This document shows positions 22,153 through 33,749 of a stretch of DNA of 64,000 bases, piece after piece. The notes below the pieces were generated by a model. That model did not search any database. It was not told where the DNA came from and worked only from the letters and a program-made list of their open reading frames with translations. The first letter of the stretch is position 1. Each line of letters opens with the position of its first letter. Origin of the DNA: Ottelia alismoides (lineage: Eukaryota; Streptophyta; Magnoliopsida; Alismatales; Hydrocharitaceae). A program made the position numbers and the translations under genes. The stretch spans positions 992,001 through 1,056,000 of the forward strand of contig JAZKJV010000092.1 of assembly GCA_037367405.1 (NCBI GenBank), read 5' to 3'.

Positions 22153-23493
22153 AGGGTTTTATCAGTTGTGCCACTCTGAGATATTGCAATTTCAGGTATG
22201 CCCTCCCTTTTGGGGAATATCAGTTATGCCCTTAACTTCTTGCCATTTTATCACGTGTGCCCTTCTGTAACGTTAGACGTCACTGAATTGAACTTAACCA
22301 TAGTTTTTTCAAACTATAATCAGTGTTAGAGGGGTATAACTATCCAAAAATTCCTCCCACCCATCCTCCACCATCACATGCCCTTCGTTCCCTCCTCCAC
22401 CATCCCACATCCTCGGGCCATCACCATATCCACCTTCATCAGATCATTGATATATTTTTGGCTCGCCAAGGTACTGGAAGGCACCGACTAAATGACGATG
22501 GAGCTCCAAGGAACAACACTGCCTTACCTTCCTCGGCCCCCTTGTTGCTGGTGGTAGTGGTTGACCAAGTTGTTGGGATAAGATAAGGCAAGGAGAGGAG
22601 GGACGATGGAGGAGAGGAGGACCTGGAGAGGGAGGGGCCACAGAGGAGGAGAAGGAGGTCCTGAAGGGGAGGAGTAGTAGAGGAGGACCTGGAGAGGGAG
22701 GGGCCACAAAGGAGGATGTCCTGGGGGGAGGGGCACGGAGGAGGAGGAGGGCGTGGCGGTGGAGGCTTGGTGTCGAGGGGGAGGGGGAGGTTGGGGATGG
22801 AGGAGTGGGAGGTCGGTGATGGAGGAGGGGGAGGCGCAGGGGACGAGAGGAGGAGGGAGAGAAGGAGGGGGTCGTTGGCACAGGGGGGAGGGGAGGTTGG
22901 GGATAGAGGAGGGGGGAAGAGGGGGAGACACGGGGGTGGAGGGGTGAAGGAGGAGGATGTTAGCGGAGGGGGAGGAGGAGGAAGAGGAGGAAGGGGGGAC
23001 GAAGGACGAGGCTGGGGGCGGAGAGGGGAGGGGGAGGTTGAGGGGGCAAAGCAAGGGGCCGGTGGGAGCTCTAGGTGGAGGAGGCGGCAGGGGACCTTCC
23101 CCTCCAACCAGCAACATCAAGGGTGGAGCAGGAGGTCCACCCCCCCCCCCCCCCCCCTCACTCTGCGGCGAGGGTGGAGGAGCTAGGGGAGTAGGGAGAT
23201 GAGTGAGGGCGGAGGGGGATCGAGGGTGGTGGAGTTGCGGCGGCGGGGGAGGAGGAAGAAGATGGGGGAGGGGGAAGAAGAAACTGATGTACTTTTCAGT
23301 CCATTTTTCTAAATGTAATTCCTGATGTATCCTCATAGTTAACGTCCGTTTGCGGTTGGGATAGATGGCAACTAACCTGAAGGGCACAAGTAATAGAATG
23401 ACACGAAGTCAGGGACACAACTGATATTCCTAAAAAGGAAGGGGTATAACTGAAATTGCAATATCTCAGAGGGGCACAACTGATAAAAACCCT
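22153..23493. mobile_element. T1: non-autonomous DNA transposon with ~113-bp terminal inverted repeats
   Basis: The left terminus (22153-22264, AGGGTTTTATCAGTTGTGCC) and right terminus (23380-23493) are inverted copies with about 85% identity by eye. Flanks TACTATTA (22146-22153) and TACTAAAT (23493-23500) share five of eight bases, a possible eroded 8-9 bp target duplication, as hAT or Mutator-like elements make. No transposase is present. Each terminus is built from the phrase TCAG/TCAC-T-TGTGCCC repeated about four times at ~30-base spacing. The interior 22580-23280 is a strongly purine-biased GGA-rich tract ending in a run of 18 C at 23140-23157. Superfamily is undecided. Confidence 0.75.
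22580..23280. repeat. GGA-rich purine tract inside T1
   Basis: The plus strand is dominated by GGAGGAGG, GGGGGAGG and similar, so the complementary strand is open in several frames and reads as poly-Pro/Ser (up to 287 codons at 22524-23387). The openness is a composition effect and I call no gene. Many G3-4 runs could form quadruplex or triplex DNA. It could alternatively derive from a captured Pro-rich exon. Confidence 0.7.
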
Positions 23494-23952
23494 ACTAAAT
23501 ACTAATAATAATAAAGTTATATATAAATATATATGTGTGTAGATGCAGCTTTTATATGTATAAATATGACTATAAATACTCAAAAAATAGAAAATAAAAT
23601 GTTTTTGGCTTTTTTATGTTTTTTTCTATATTTTTGGTATTTTTCTTACAATTTTTACTAATTTTTGTATTTTTAATTGAATAGATAAGGCAAACAGTGA
23701 GTAAAATAAATAGGAAGGATTATTTTGGAAAGTAAAATTAGGTAAAAGCTTCAAAATTTTTCTAAAACTCTTTTGATATATAATAAATACTATAAACAAA
23801 ATTCAGAAATAGAAATAGATATTTTTGGAATTTTTTATAATTTTTATAAGGATTTTGAAGTTTTTTAAATTTTAGTATCTTTCTTTTTCTATTTTTATTG
23901 TGGGTTGTTGGCTCAAAATACATTAACAAACAAAATATATTTTTTTGTAAAT
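23494..23952 (-). repeat. R3 5' LTR piece 2
   Basis: AT-rich LTR between T1 and the RT fragment. The segment near 23818-23900 parallels R4 27360-27440 (TTTTATAAGGATTTTG). The last five bases, TAAAT (23948-23952), recur right after the RT fragment. Confidence 0.7.
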
Positions 23953-24646
23953 CCGGCTTTGTGCTCCCACCATATCTATCTCGAGGATGAGGCGAAGCCA
24001 TCGCATGAGTTCCAGCGGCGGCTGAACCCGAATTTGAGAGAGGTTGTCATGAAGGAGATCTCGAAATGGTGGAGCGCCAATTTTATCTACCCCACCTCCA
24101 ACTCCAAGTGGGTCAGTCCATTGCATGTGGTGCCCAAGAAGACGGGCATCACTACAGTAGTCAACGAGTCTGGAGAGGATATCGCTACCCGGGTACCTAC
24201 TTCTTGGCGGGTCTGCATGGATTACAAACGACTCAACCAGGCCACCAAGAAGGATCATTTCCCCCTGCCCTTTATAGATCAGATCATTGAGAGACTGGCA
24301 GGGAAGAGCCACTTTTGTTTTCTGCATGGGTACTCCGGCTACAACCATGTGGCCATCGCTCACGAGGACCAGGATAAGACTACCTTTACCTGTCCCTTCG
24401 GCACATACACCTTCAGACGCATGCCATTTGGGCTATGCAACGCCCCTGCGACTTTTCAGAGATGCATGTTGTCTATCTTTTTGGACATGGTAGGGGACTG
24501 CTTGGAGATCTTCATGGATAATTTCTCGATTTACGGTGATGGATTCGACTCCTATCTTGACTGCCTAGACCGAGTCCTTCAGCGATGTATAGAGGTTCAC
24601 CTTGTGTTGTCTTGGGAGAAGAGTCACTTCATGGTGACTCAGGGGA
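23953..24646 (+). pseudogene. Isolated Athila-type reverse transcriptase fragment in the R3 LTR
   Basis: About 230 codons stay open. Motifs in order: CSHHIYLEDEAKPSHEFQRRLNPNL, cited here only by its position near 23965-24039; WVSPLHVVPKK; SWRVCMDYKRLNQATKKDHF; FPLPFIDQIIERLAGKSH; CFLHGYSGYNH; FTCPFGTYTFRRMPFGLCNA; PATFQRCM; LEIFMDNFSIYGD. This is the finger-palm part of a Ty3/gypsy RT. Two catalytic aspartates are replaced: LDGYSGY reads LHGYSGY (CAT at 24325-24327) and MDDFS reads MDNFS (AAT at 24520-24522). There is no protease, RNase H or integrase. It lies opposite to R3 and is bounded by AT-rich LTR with TAAAT on both sides (23948-23952, 24647-24651). It is not active. Confidence 0.9.
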
Positions 24647-25238
24647 TAAATAGTTCGATTTTTTATTTTTAAATATAGAAAATAACTATAAAATACCTAA
24701 CCAAAAATATACTTGATATATATATATATATGTCAGGTATTTATATTATTTTTTTATGATTTTTAGAGGCTTGGAGATATTTTAAAAAGATAAAATCTAT
24801 AAAAAGAAAATACATACTAGTAGGGGTATTTAAGTAAATATTTAAAGTTTCTGGACCCTAGTTGAACACCTTAAAAAAATTTAGGGTCAAACATTAATTT
24901 TTTCAAAATATATCCAATAAATAAAACTCGGAAGAGTGTTTCCGCAATTAATCTCAAGTCTAGGGGGAAATGTATATTTTTTATAAAATATTACACTATT
25001 AATTCAAAAGCAATTACTAAATCGAAATACAAAAAGCTCAGGGGCTTAGGTGCAAAATATCCAGTCCCCTCACGTACACTAGCATGTGAGGTGACGTGGA
25101 TTGGACCTAAATGCAATTATGTAAAGTGTAGGGGTTGAAATGCGAATTTTATAAAACTTTTTACAATGCAGACAAATGTTTATGGAATGAAAATAAAATA
25201 CAAAAGCAGGGGATGAAGTGTGCAAAATACCCCTGCGG
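24647..25238 (-). repeat. R3 5' LTR piece 3
   Basis: LTR continues from the RT fragment to the S5 insertion point. Contains a (TA)n run at 24718-24731 and an eroded G-box pair at 25074-25100 (CCTCACGTAC ... CATGTGAGGTGACGTGG). It resumes at 43073. Confidence 0.75.
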
Positions 25239-26659
25239 TGATGACTCTCCATTTCATCATCTTTATTCTATCACTTTGGCCTTAAAAACCCTAGTAAATG
25301 TGTGTAAATACCCTTAATTTTGCATTTTAACATCCATTCATTGTTGTGTAAAGTGTGTATAAAATACAGTTTTAATGCCAAAATTATAGAATAAAAAAGA
25401 ATAAAAAATAATAAAATGTTGAAGACATTTTTTGACCCTAAACCCTAGGACCTAGGCATCTCGATGACTAGGTCGACAAGGAATAAAGTAGGCGGAAGAT
25501 AAGGGTCTAAAATACAATAAAAATCCCTTTTATTTATTCATTCTTTATTCACTTTTGGGACCTATTTTATTTTCCACTTTTTATACTTCAAATAAAGAAA
25601 CTTTAAATATAAAAGTTTTAGATTATAAAATATAGAAAAATACAAAATTGATTTCATACAAAAATAATATACAGAGAAAAGGTTATGCTCTGAATAAAAT
25701 TCCAAATCCCCAACTTCCCAGACCGTATCTCTCAAATAAAAACTCAAAATATATCAAAATCACCCCTTTAATTATATATACTTTTTAATAATCTATTTAA
25801 TGAAGGTGGTTTCATATTTTTTGGAGTTAAGATGTGAAAGTTAGGTTTAGAATCCTTATTATATAGTTTACCCGATAAAATAATCATTTTATTTATTATT
25901 TATTATTTTTATAATTTTATATTTTTATAGATTTGTAAATATTATCTATAATATATGTGCATAATAAAATCGGAATAAAACAATAAAGAAAACACTAAAA
26001 TAAAATATGTATATAAAATACATAGGTAAAATGCATATATCTATACCCATATACATAATGCTTTTATTTAATTAAGTGTATATAATATATCATAAAAATA
26101 TAATAAAATATATTAATGTATCTAAAAATAGGTTATAAATATATAAAATAATAAACTAAATTAATAAAATCAAAAATATAAAATAAAAATAAAGTACATA
26201 AATACATAGGTAAATATACCTATATATAACCCTAAAAAGTAAATTGAAATTACAAAGCTCTAAGAAATAAATAATAATAATAATAAAATAATTCAATAAA
26301 ATAAACATTTTTTATTTTATAACCTAAAAATAATAAATTTGTTTATTATTTGTTATTGACTTTTAATTATTTTCCAAGGGGTTTTTCTAGTAGGTCCACG
26401 TGGACCAACCAGGTGTCGCGGAGAGTTGACTCGGGTCAACTCTCTGGCCCGCCTCTTGCACCTTGTCAGACATCATTTTTGCCTCGATTCAGGATTTTTT
26501 GGAGCCTGCTCCTTTCACCCTTTCGAGCTAAATCTTTGACGACTTTTGCTCCACATTCATTGTAGGTACATGCACACTGCTTATCTTGGGCTTTAGATCA
26601 TCGATTCATTGGATAAGCCTCGATCTTCTCACCTCCTCGACCACATGTACATAGTCGAC
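25239..26659 (+). repeat. S5 solo LTR, left piece
   Basis: Begins TGATGACTCTCCATTTCATC, the plus-strand Athila-like LTR start, and follows the R1 LTR through its AT-rich first half to GGTCCACGTGGACC (about 26395) and the W-box pair (26423-26442). R4 interrupts it at 26660. Positions 26655-26659 (TCGAC) are the left target duplication of R4. Together with 40887-43072 it makes one LTR of about 3.6 kb with no internal region and no PBS, so a solo LTR left by LTR-LTR recombination. Confidence 0.82.
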
Positions 26660-28021
26660 TGATAAAGAGGATTTATCTGAGGGTCTGCTAATCAAACTCA
26701 ATTAGCGTCGCTAAGGTGATCGCTCAAGAAAACCCTGCTTTAATCAACAATTAACCCACAACAAGAATAAATCAATGAATATCAAAAATGTGGAGTTAAA
26801 ATTTATTATAAAAGTGTATAGGTGTAAGTACGTGTAGAGGTCGAATACTGGGAGCAAACGGTAGAAGGAGGCACAAATAATGCACAAAACTTTGTCTTCC
26901 ATCTCTTGTTTATTTATTGTTTTTGTAGGTTTTTAATTTTATATATTATTTTATTTTATTTTATTGGTTTTATATTTTTTATTTGTTTTTTTTTCTAATT
27001 TTGTATTTTCTTTTTATCTTTTATCTTTTTATATTTTTTTTCTTTTATATAAATAATATAGCATATATAAGGATATATATACACAACATAGAAGTATATT
27101 TATAAATACTATTAAATATAGCTAAAAATCAGAAACAAATTATTTTGGGGTTTTTAATATTTTTCTAATTTTTTTATTATTTCCTGGAATTTTTAGTAAT
27201 TTTATGCATTTTTAAAATAAAAATATCCCAAATAAGCAATTAAATAAATACCCGAAATTGATTTTGGTTTTAAAAGTAGCAAATAAAACCTAAAATTAAC
27301 CAAATCAATTTTAATATATAAATATTTATGTAAATAAGATTATAAACAAGAAAAAAACTATTTTTGGATTTTTTTAAGATTTTTTAAAAATTTTATAAGG
27401 ATTTTGGGTTTTTAGTTTTTTTGGATTTTTTTAAATTTTTAGTGATTTTTGGTCTGTAATTAAAATAGGAGAAAATATACCACATATAATTTTTTTGAAA
27501 TTTTTAGAGATATTTTTTATATTTTTTGGTATTTTCTAAACTAAACAGGGAATAAATAGACTTCTTTTTAATTTTAATAAATAGACTAAATGCAAAAAAT
27601 GCAAAGTGGACATGTGGCGTGAAAGTACAATGCTTGAAGCATCTAATATTATTTTTGTGGATTTTTAGGAGCATAATAGGTATTTTTAGTAAATAGATAA
27701 AACATACAAAAATACATGTCCTGGTAGGGGCATTTTTTGCAAATAAAATAAACTTCAGTGTCACAAGTGCAATTTACCCAAAAATATATAACGTTACTTT
27801 CATTTTATTGAACTATTTAATAAATACAAAATCACCAGGACTAAACACGCAATTTACCCATCACGTGGGACTACATATAACGCATGCTGGAAGGACCAAA
27901 ATGCAAATACAAAAATGTTCAAGGACCTCTCAACAATTTTTACAAAAATATACATCATGCATTTCAAATTATTGGACTAAATATTAATTTACAACCCATA
28001 GGGGTATCCTTGCAGTTTCGC

Positions 28022-28055
28022 CACCTCACGTGGGACGGCACGTGAGGTGACGTGG
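28022..28055 (-). promoter_or_regulatory. Inverted G-box pair in R4 3' LTR
   Basis: CACCTCACGTG and CACGTGAGGTG (28022-28032, 28039-28049) are perfect inverted repeats, followed by TGACGTGG. In the R4 5' LTR the left arm is mutated (CACCACACATG at 38182-38192) and the right is intact. Confidence 0.58.
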
Positions 28056-29392
28056 ACTGGACCTAAATGCAAATAAAGAAAGTTCAGGGGTTCCAATGCA
28101 AAATGTCTAAATTATTTAAAAAATTAACTTTATTTACATGACTAAATCATAAAATACAAAAGGCGGGGATATATTTGCAATTTACCCCATAATAGGCACG
28201 ATCTGACGGCGTTGGTCTTCTTACTTGCCACGTGTCTCTCATCCAGCGGCCGGTACCACTTCGTCGATGGACGGTGGATGTTATATTGCATCGAGCGATC
28301 TGATGGTTGATGCATGGCATGATCCAATGGCTCTGGTGTGATCTGGAACCTCCTTCTTCATTCGACGGCTACGGGGGGGGATCTGGAAGAACAAGGAAGA
28401 AGTTCGCCTGGAGCAAACTTCGATCGAACATTACGGGCTCCTCGAGCCTCCTATGTCGCCGTCGAGTGTCTCTTCTTGTTCCTGGAAGCCTCCCGCGTCA
28501 ATCAATGGCTTCAACTGGGCTCCTGGAGCTCCAGCGTGGTCAGGCGGAGCTGAGGAAGCAAGGGGACTCTAGGTGCCTCCTTTCTCTTCAAAAATCAACT
28601 CTGTGGGAGTCGTTTGGCCTCCAGCATCTGCAGTAAGCTTCGCGCAAGAAAAATAGGGGCTTGGGGATCTTATTTGGTCGTAATGGGTGGAAGGTGGAGC
28701 GGGCAGAGGTGCCTCCGGCGAGTGGCTGAGTGGGGCACCGGATTTCCAGATCCACTAGGGATCTGAATGAAAAGGAATGCATGGGTTATAGGAAATCGGA
28801 AGGGAAAGAGAGTGAGGTGGTTTGGTGAGTCAGAAGCACGCGAAGGACGGTGGAAATCGTTCGCCTGAGCAGAGCTCTGGCGAACTACGAATCGCCTAAT
28901 TTACGCTAAAACACTACACTAAAGGCTAATCTAATTGCATAATTAAAAAGCTTACATAAAAATCTACCTAAAGAAATAAAAGGGTGCAACTCTTACCTAG
29001 TCGGAGCCAATGAGCAGAGGTGGTCGTCGGAGCACCGCCTGGACGCATCTCCTTCATCCTTCAGCCGCATCCAAGCTCCAGGGGACCTCCCCCTATCACG
29101 TGGATGCACGCTAGGCCGGAGTCGAGGGGATTTAGGACTTTGAAAGTGACCAAAATTACAACGAGGCCGGAGGTTCTTTATTTAAGGACATGATGTGGCA
29201 CCCTTATTGACCGGGAGAAATCAAAGAATCGAAGCTATGTACACTAGATACAAGGGTTGGGCGTGGATGTACAAAGATCCAGGAGCATTTCATGTGAAGG
29301 AATCGAAAGTGATTGATAGATAGATCATGCGGGAAAACAGGTAGAAGATCGGGGAAAATATGCCTACGTCACTTCAGACGGCTGGAGGTCAA

Positions 29393-29408
29393 GTTGACCA
29401 AGGTCAAC
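29393..29408 (-). promoter_or_regulatory. Inverted W-box pair in R4 3' LTR
   Basis: GTTGACC-AA-GGTCAAC, with a further GGTCAA half-site just before it. Identical in the 5' LTR at 39510-39525. Confidence 0.58.
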
Positions 29409-30767
29409 CCACGAAGGCCTGTGATTGGCCTAGCTCAGCCGCATAAAGACAAAACAGGTCGATTTATTAAAGAAAAAATGACTAAAAATAATAAATGATT
29501 TTATTATTTTTCAAGTATAAAATAAAAATGTTTATTATTTTATGTAGTATTATTATGATTTTTTATTTATTTTTTGGTGTAATTAATTAGTAGTTAATTT
29601 TTATTAGTGTATTTATAAGTATATTTGCCTATATTTTGTACATTTTTATTTTTATTTTGTATATTTTATTTTATTATTTTATTCTTTTATTTTATATATT
29701 TATAACTTTTTTGTAAGTATAAATATAGTTTTATTTTATTTTTATGATGTTATTTATATATTTAAATAAATAGATATGTGTATTTTATAGGTATATTTAT
29801 AGGTATTTTACCTATGTATTATATAGATCTTTTTAATTTTAATGTATTTTGTTAGGTTTTATTTTACTTTTGTATTTTTAATAGAATATGAATAATATGT
29901 AGAATATTATAAAAAAATAAAAGAATGAAAGAATATATTTCCCTTTTTATTTATATACATATATAGCATAGGTATTTTATCTATGTATTCTCATAGACTT
30001 ATTTTATTTTACCTTTTATTTTTGGTTTTATTTTAATTTTAATATGCATCTGTGTTATGAATAATATTTACAAAATTATAAAAATACGAATTTTTAAAAA
30101 TAATATATAATGAATAAATTGAATATTTTAATCGGTATAATATACAATGAGGGTCAAAAACCTAACTTTCACACAGTAACTCCAAAAAATACAAAACCAC
30201 CACCATTTAATAGCTTGTGAAAATTATATACAATTAGAGTGATTTTGATATGTTTTGAGTTTTTATTTGAGAGATATGGGTCTGTGAAGTTGGATTTCTG
30301 ACTTTTTATTTTGTGCATAAAATGAATATTGTAATGTTATTTTTGTACAAGCTCGATTTTGTATTTTTATTTACATTATTATCTACAACTTTCATATTCA
30401 AAGTTTCTTCATTTGATGAATAAATAATACAGAAAAAATAGATGTCAAAAATGCATAAATAATTAATAAAAGAATTGGGTTTTATTGTCTTTTTGGCCCT
30501 TATCTCCCCCTACTTTATTCCTTGTCGACCAACTCAATTCTTGACTTCGTCTCGGGGTTTAGGGTCATAAAATATTTTCAATATTTTATTCCTTTTTCTT
30601 TTATTCTCTTTATTCTATAATTTTGGCATTAAAAATAGTATTATTTACACAATAAATGTAATAAAAGATGGATGTTATTTTGTACAAATTAATTCTATTT
30701 ATATGCATTAGCTAGGGTTTTTAAGGCCAAAATAATAGAATAAAGGTGATGAAATGCAGATTCATCA

Positions 30768-30790
30768 CCCCCCTATACTTACCTTTGCTA
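30768..30790 (-). other. R4 polypurine tract
   Basis: The minus strand reads TAGCAAAGGTAAGTATAGGGGGG directly before the 3' LTR start at 30767. Nearly identical to the R1 tract. Confidence 0.9.
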
Positions 30791-31945
30791 GTCCCAACCA
30801 AACACTTATGCAATAAGTATGAAAAGAATAAAGAAGAAAAGAGAAAGAAAGAATAAATGGAATTGATTTCAATAATTAAACTTGTCACCACAAAATCAAA
30901 GTTTGGAGCTTAGGTTAGACCTTGATGTGAGAATGTGTGTGGAACCTGGTTGGAAACCAAATTCAAAACACAACAGCCTTTGAGAGTCACAGAACTCGGT
31001 TCAACCCACCTCAATAGCCAGGTCAGAACTAGCCTACATCATATGAAAACCCTTATGACTATGAAGCTGACTTGTACGGTGTAAGTAATAGTGGCTCTCC
31101 CCAACTGAAATGACAAAGGAACTGACTTCTCTAGAATGACAACCCAATGATTCCCCAATCCAGCACTCTGTCCTCGAGGAGCGGGGTATTCCCTTCTAAG
31201 TTCAGGTGGCATCCAATTCAAGAGGAGGAGGCAAAGAAAAGAATGGACGGCAGCCAGTGTAGCTACCTATTCTGGGATGCAAGACAAGTGTAGTCAAGTC
31301 ATCCAACTGCAGGCTCACATGGTATAACTTTGATGCTCAAGCTTAGTTATTTTCTATACAACATATATACATACTCCGACAGGCATTTTATTTTCTTTAT
31401 TTGCAGTCCTGTCCATTTTTTTGGAGTTTTTTTCAACATACTAATTACAACAGCATTTACATAAGGAGTTTTTCCTCTTGAGCTAGAAGACTATCCCTCT
31501 TTTGAAGCTTTATTGCAACCCACACTCTCCTTTCATTGGACTTCATGGCAACTGGACCAGGTTGGGTGCACTTCCCTCCCTAGACGAGGATGAATATTTC
31601 CACCCGTGTGCGTCTCAGATCGACAAATCCAACCCCCTCACCACTCCAACTAAGTTGAGCCAAGTGAAAGGTGCAAGTATCCAAGTTAGGTCACATCCGA
31701 CAAAAGTCGTGCGTGCATCTCGAAAAGTTCTAGTTAGTCAGTTGAGATGACTTGAACCCAGCCCTGAGTCTCAAAGAATTAAGTCCCAATGGACCTGAAG
31801 TACCTTAAACCAAGTTCCCATAAGGTTCTAGTGTGGTTAGGTGCAGTAAGGTCCAACTAAGCTCCAATCTTCGATTTTATTGGACTAGTTTGATCATCAA
31901 GCCCAATCAAAGAATCTGAATGCTATGCAAATGCTATCTACAATG
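30791..31945 (-). other. R4 conserved 3' internal block
   Basis: Counterpart of R1 13380-14420, including GGAGCGGGGTATTCCCTTCT near 31179 and the segment holding the antisense frame. No known domain. R1 and R4 are more alike here than in most of their LTRs, as judged by eye. Confidence 0.65.
31502..31750 (+). CDS. Conserved antisense open frame in R4 (hypothetical, doubtful)
   Basis: Eighty-two codons, homologous to the R1 antisense frame at 13513-13767, with the same bounding upstream TAG and no ATG. It includes GALPSLDEDEYFHPCAS and KSNPLTTPTKLSQVKGA. Antisense accessory frames near the 3' end are known in some plant gypsy elements of the Tat lineage, but this sequence shows no similarity I recognise. 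Confidence 0.3.
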   Translation: MKLYCNPHSPFIGLHGNWTRLGALPSLDEDEYFHPCASQIDKSNPLTTPTKLSQVKGASIQVRSHPTKVVRASRKVLVSQLR

Positions 31946-31949
31946 ATGC

Positions 31950-32570
31950 AAAGAATGATGCAATTTTCAAAGAATTTTGAAAAAAATTACAAAAAGAATT
32001 TTGGCGCAAGAAGTATAAAATATATACAGCTATTTACACGAACATGCTTATTTTTATTTAAAATAGTTAAGAATTTAAAAGATTTTACACATTTTAAAAG
32101 TTATTTTATAGGTATATATACAATTGGTAATGAATTTTATGTACATATTATTGTATTTTATTTTTAATGATTCTTTTATTCCTCAAATTTATTTGAAAAC
32201 AATTTTTAAAACCATAGTACAAAATATTTTTTTCGAATATTTATAAACTTTTGAAAGCCATTTTACAAAGATTTTTCAAACAATATATACACATTTTTCA
32301 AAATATTTTTACAAACATTTTCAAAATCATTTGCAAATAGATTTTCAAATCCTTTTATTTCACATAAAGAAAAGAATTTTTGCAATCAAAATATCTTTAC
32401 AAATTGAAAACATTTCACAAAAAGTTTTCCAAACGGGTCAAACCATTTTTCAAATCATTTTGTAAAAATATTTTTAACCTGATTTATTAATCAATATCTA
32501 CAAAATTAATTTGAGGAATAAAAAACATTATTAATGGGTTTTAATGAATTATATACACTATATTTAGCCA
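31950..32570 (-). repeat. R4 AT-rich block of TTTGAAAA-like repeats
   Basis: Reverse-strand equivalent of R1 12600-13360, same position relative to the hairpin array. Low complexity; nothing coding. Confidence 0.65.
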
Positions 32571-32593
32571 TATTTATTAGTAATTATACGAAA

Positions 32594-33290
32594 GTACGAG
32601 TTATGGCTAAAGTATATACAGAGTATATACGACCCCCCTATACTTAGCATGAGCTATGTCCCCATAGATCGAAGAGAAAAAGAGAAGACATAACTCGTAC
32701 TGAGTATAGAAAAGCATATACTACAACGACTGAAATAAGAAAAGAAAGAATGAAGATATAAATGAATAAGAAGGTGATCGTCCCCCCTATACTTAGGATC
32801 AAACAATCCTAAGTATAGCAGATTGCACACAAAGCAGGGAGGTCAAGGGTGGGAATAAATAAAAAGTAAACAGATCACAGCTCGGGTTGTCTCCCCCTAT
32901 ACTTAGGGTCTCAGGGTGAGATATCCCTAAGTATAGTAGAGCACATCAACAAGAGAGGAGACAGCGGAGGGGATCAAAGAATGAAAGAATCTGGGGTGCA
33001 CCCCCCCCCCCATACTTAGGAGAACATACATCCAAAGTACAGAAAACTGCAAAAGGGGTGACATCTTTTCTGTAAAAATAAAAATATGAAAACAAAAAGA
33101 AGAAAAGATAGAGATATACAGATAGATGAAGAAGATCGTAGAGAATATACGCATCACTCCCCCTATACTTAGGGTAAAAGATCCCTAAGTATAAGTAACG
33201 ACCGGAGTGATGAAACAGAATAGAAAAAAGAACAACATGGTGTGTACCCCCCATACTTAGGACAAAGTATTTACTAAATATAGCCATAAA
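32594..33290 (-). repeat. R4 array of hairpin / polypurine-tract modules
   Basis: Six modules in the same order as R1. M2 equivalent: outer CATCACTCC/GGAGTGATG at 33152-33160/33204-33212, inner TATACTTAGGG/CCCTAAGTATA at 33164-33174/33183-33193, so stems equal R1 while the spacer and loop differ. M4 equivalent near 32887-32963 keeps outer TGTCTCC/GGAGACA. M5 equivalent near 32780-32845 has a perfect 13-bp inner stem around 32787-32818. The M3 (33000-33062) and M1 (33240-33282) equivalents are partly decayed. M6 equivalent (32639-32708) has its competing 12-bp arm at 32594-32605. Each inner stem borders a C-run, i.e. a G-run in sense. Confidence 0.83.
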
Positions 33291-33749
33291 GATATGGCGA
33301 ACGATCTGGGGTCCACAGAACAAATGGGAGACAGAATGAATGTAGAACAAAACATATATCTACAAAAGGGTATAGACTAGTGAAGTACAGGATGGTATCT
33401 GGCAAGTGAATATCGTGCTCTAGTCGTTGCCTCCATGTGAGAACGACAACGCAATCAAATAGACAGTGAAAGGACACCCTGATATACAATCAAGTGGGTG
33501 TTGGCTATCGGGGTAAATAAATCGAAAACTGAGACAGGGTTCGATAGCATAAATCAGAACATCGGCTCATAAGGAAGGAATGAGTGAGCAGAGCCGATAA
33601 TGTAAGACATGGAGGAAGAAAGAACAGTACAGACTCCTCCAAGTCAATCATGGTCTCGGAGATGTACAATCAATGTAAAAATAGGAGGCTCTCAATGTAG
33701 CGGTGTGATATCCAATGGTCATAAGGTCAGAGAATCACAACAAGACACT

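Larger units (their letters stand above)
26660..30767 (-). repeat. R4 3' LTR (4,108 bp)
   Basis: On plus it runs TGATAAAGAGG to GCAGATTCATCA. Compared with the 5' LTR by eye, the first ~210 bases carry about 16 differences plus a short indel, many of them C/T or G/A. It keeps a TATA-like CTTTATTTAAG (29176-29186) that the 5' LTR has lost. Short frames at 28307-28636 recur at 38470-38794 but follow LTR conservation only. Confidence 0.94.

Noticed and set aside
22524..23387. Long minus-strand open frame rich in Pro/Ser (287 codons)
   Set aside because: It comes from the GGA-rich tract, overlaps other long frames in the same region, and has no motif; openness is a composition effect.
24718..24731. 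(TA)n run as a functional site
   Set aside because: Short simple repeats of this kind are common in the AT-rich LTRs (also 45389-45404).
28307..28636. Frame repeated at 38474-38794 in the R4 LTRs
   Set aside because: It repeats because the LTR repeats; no start context or domain.
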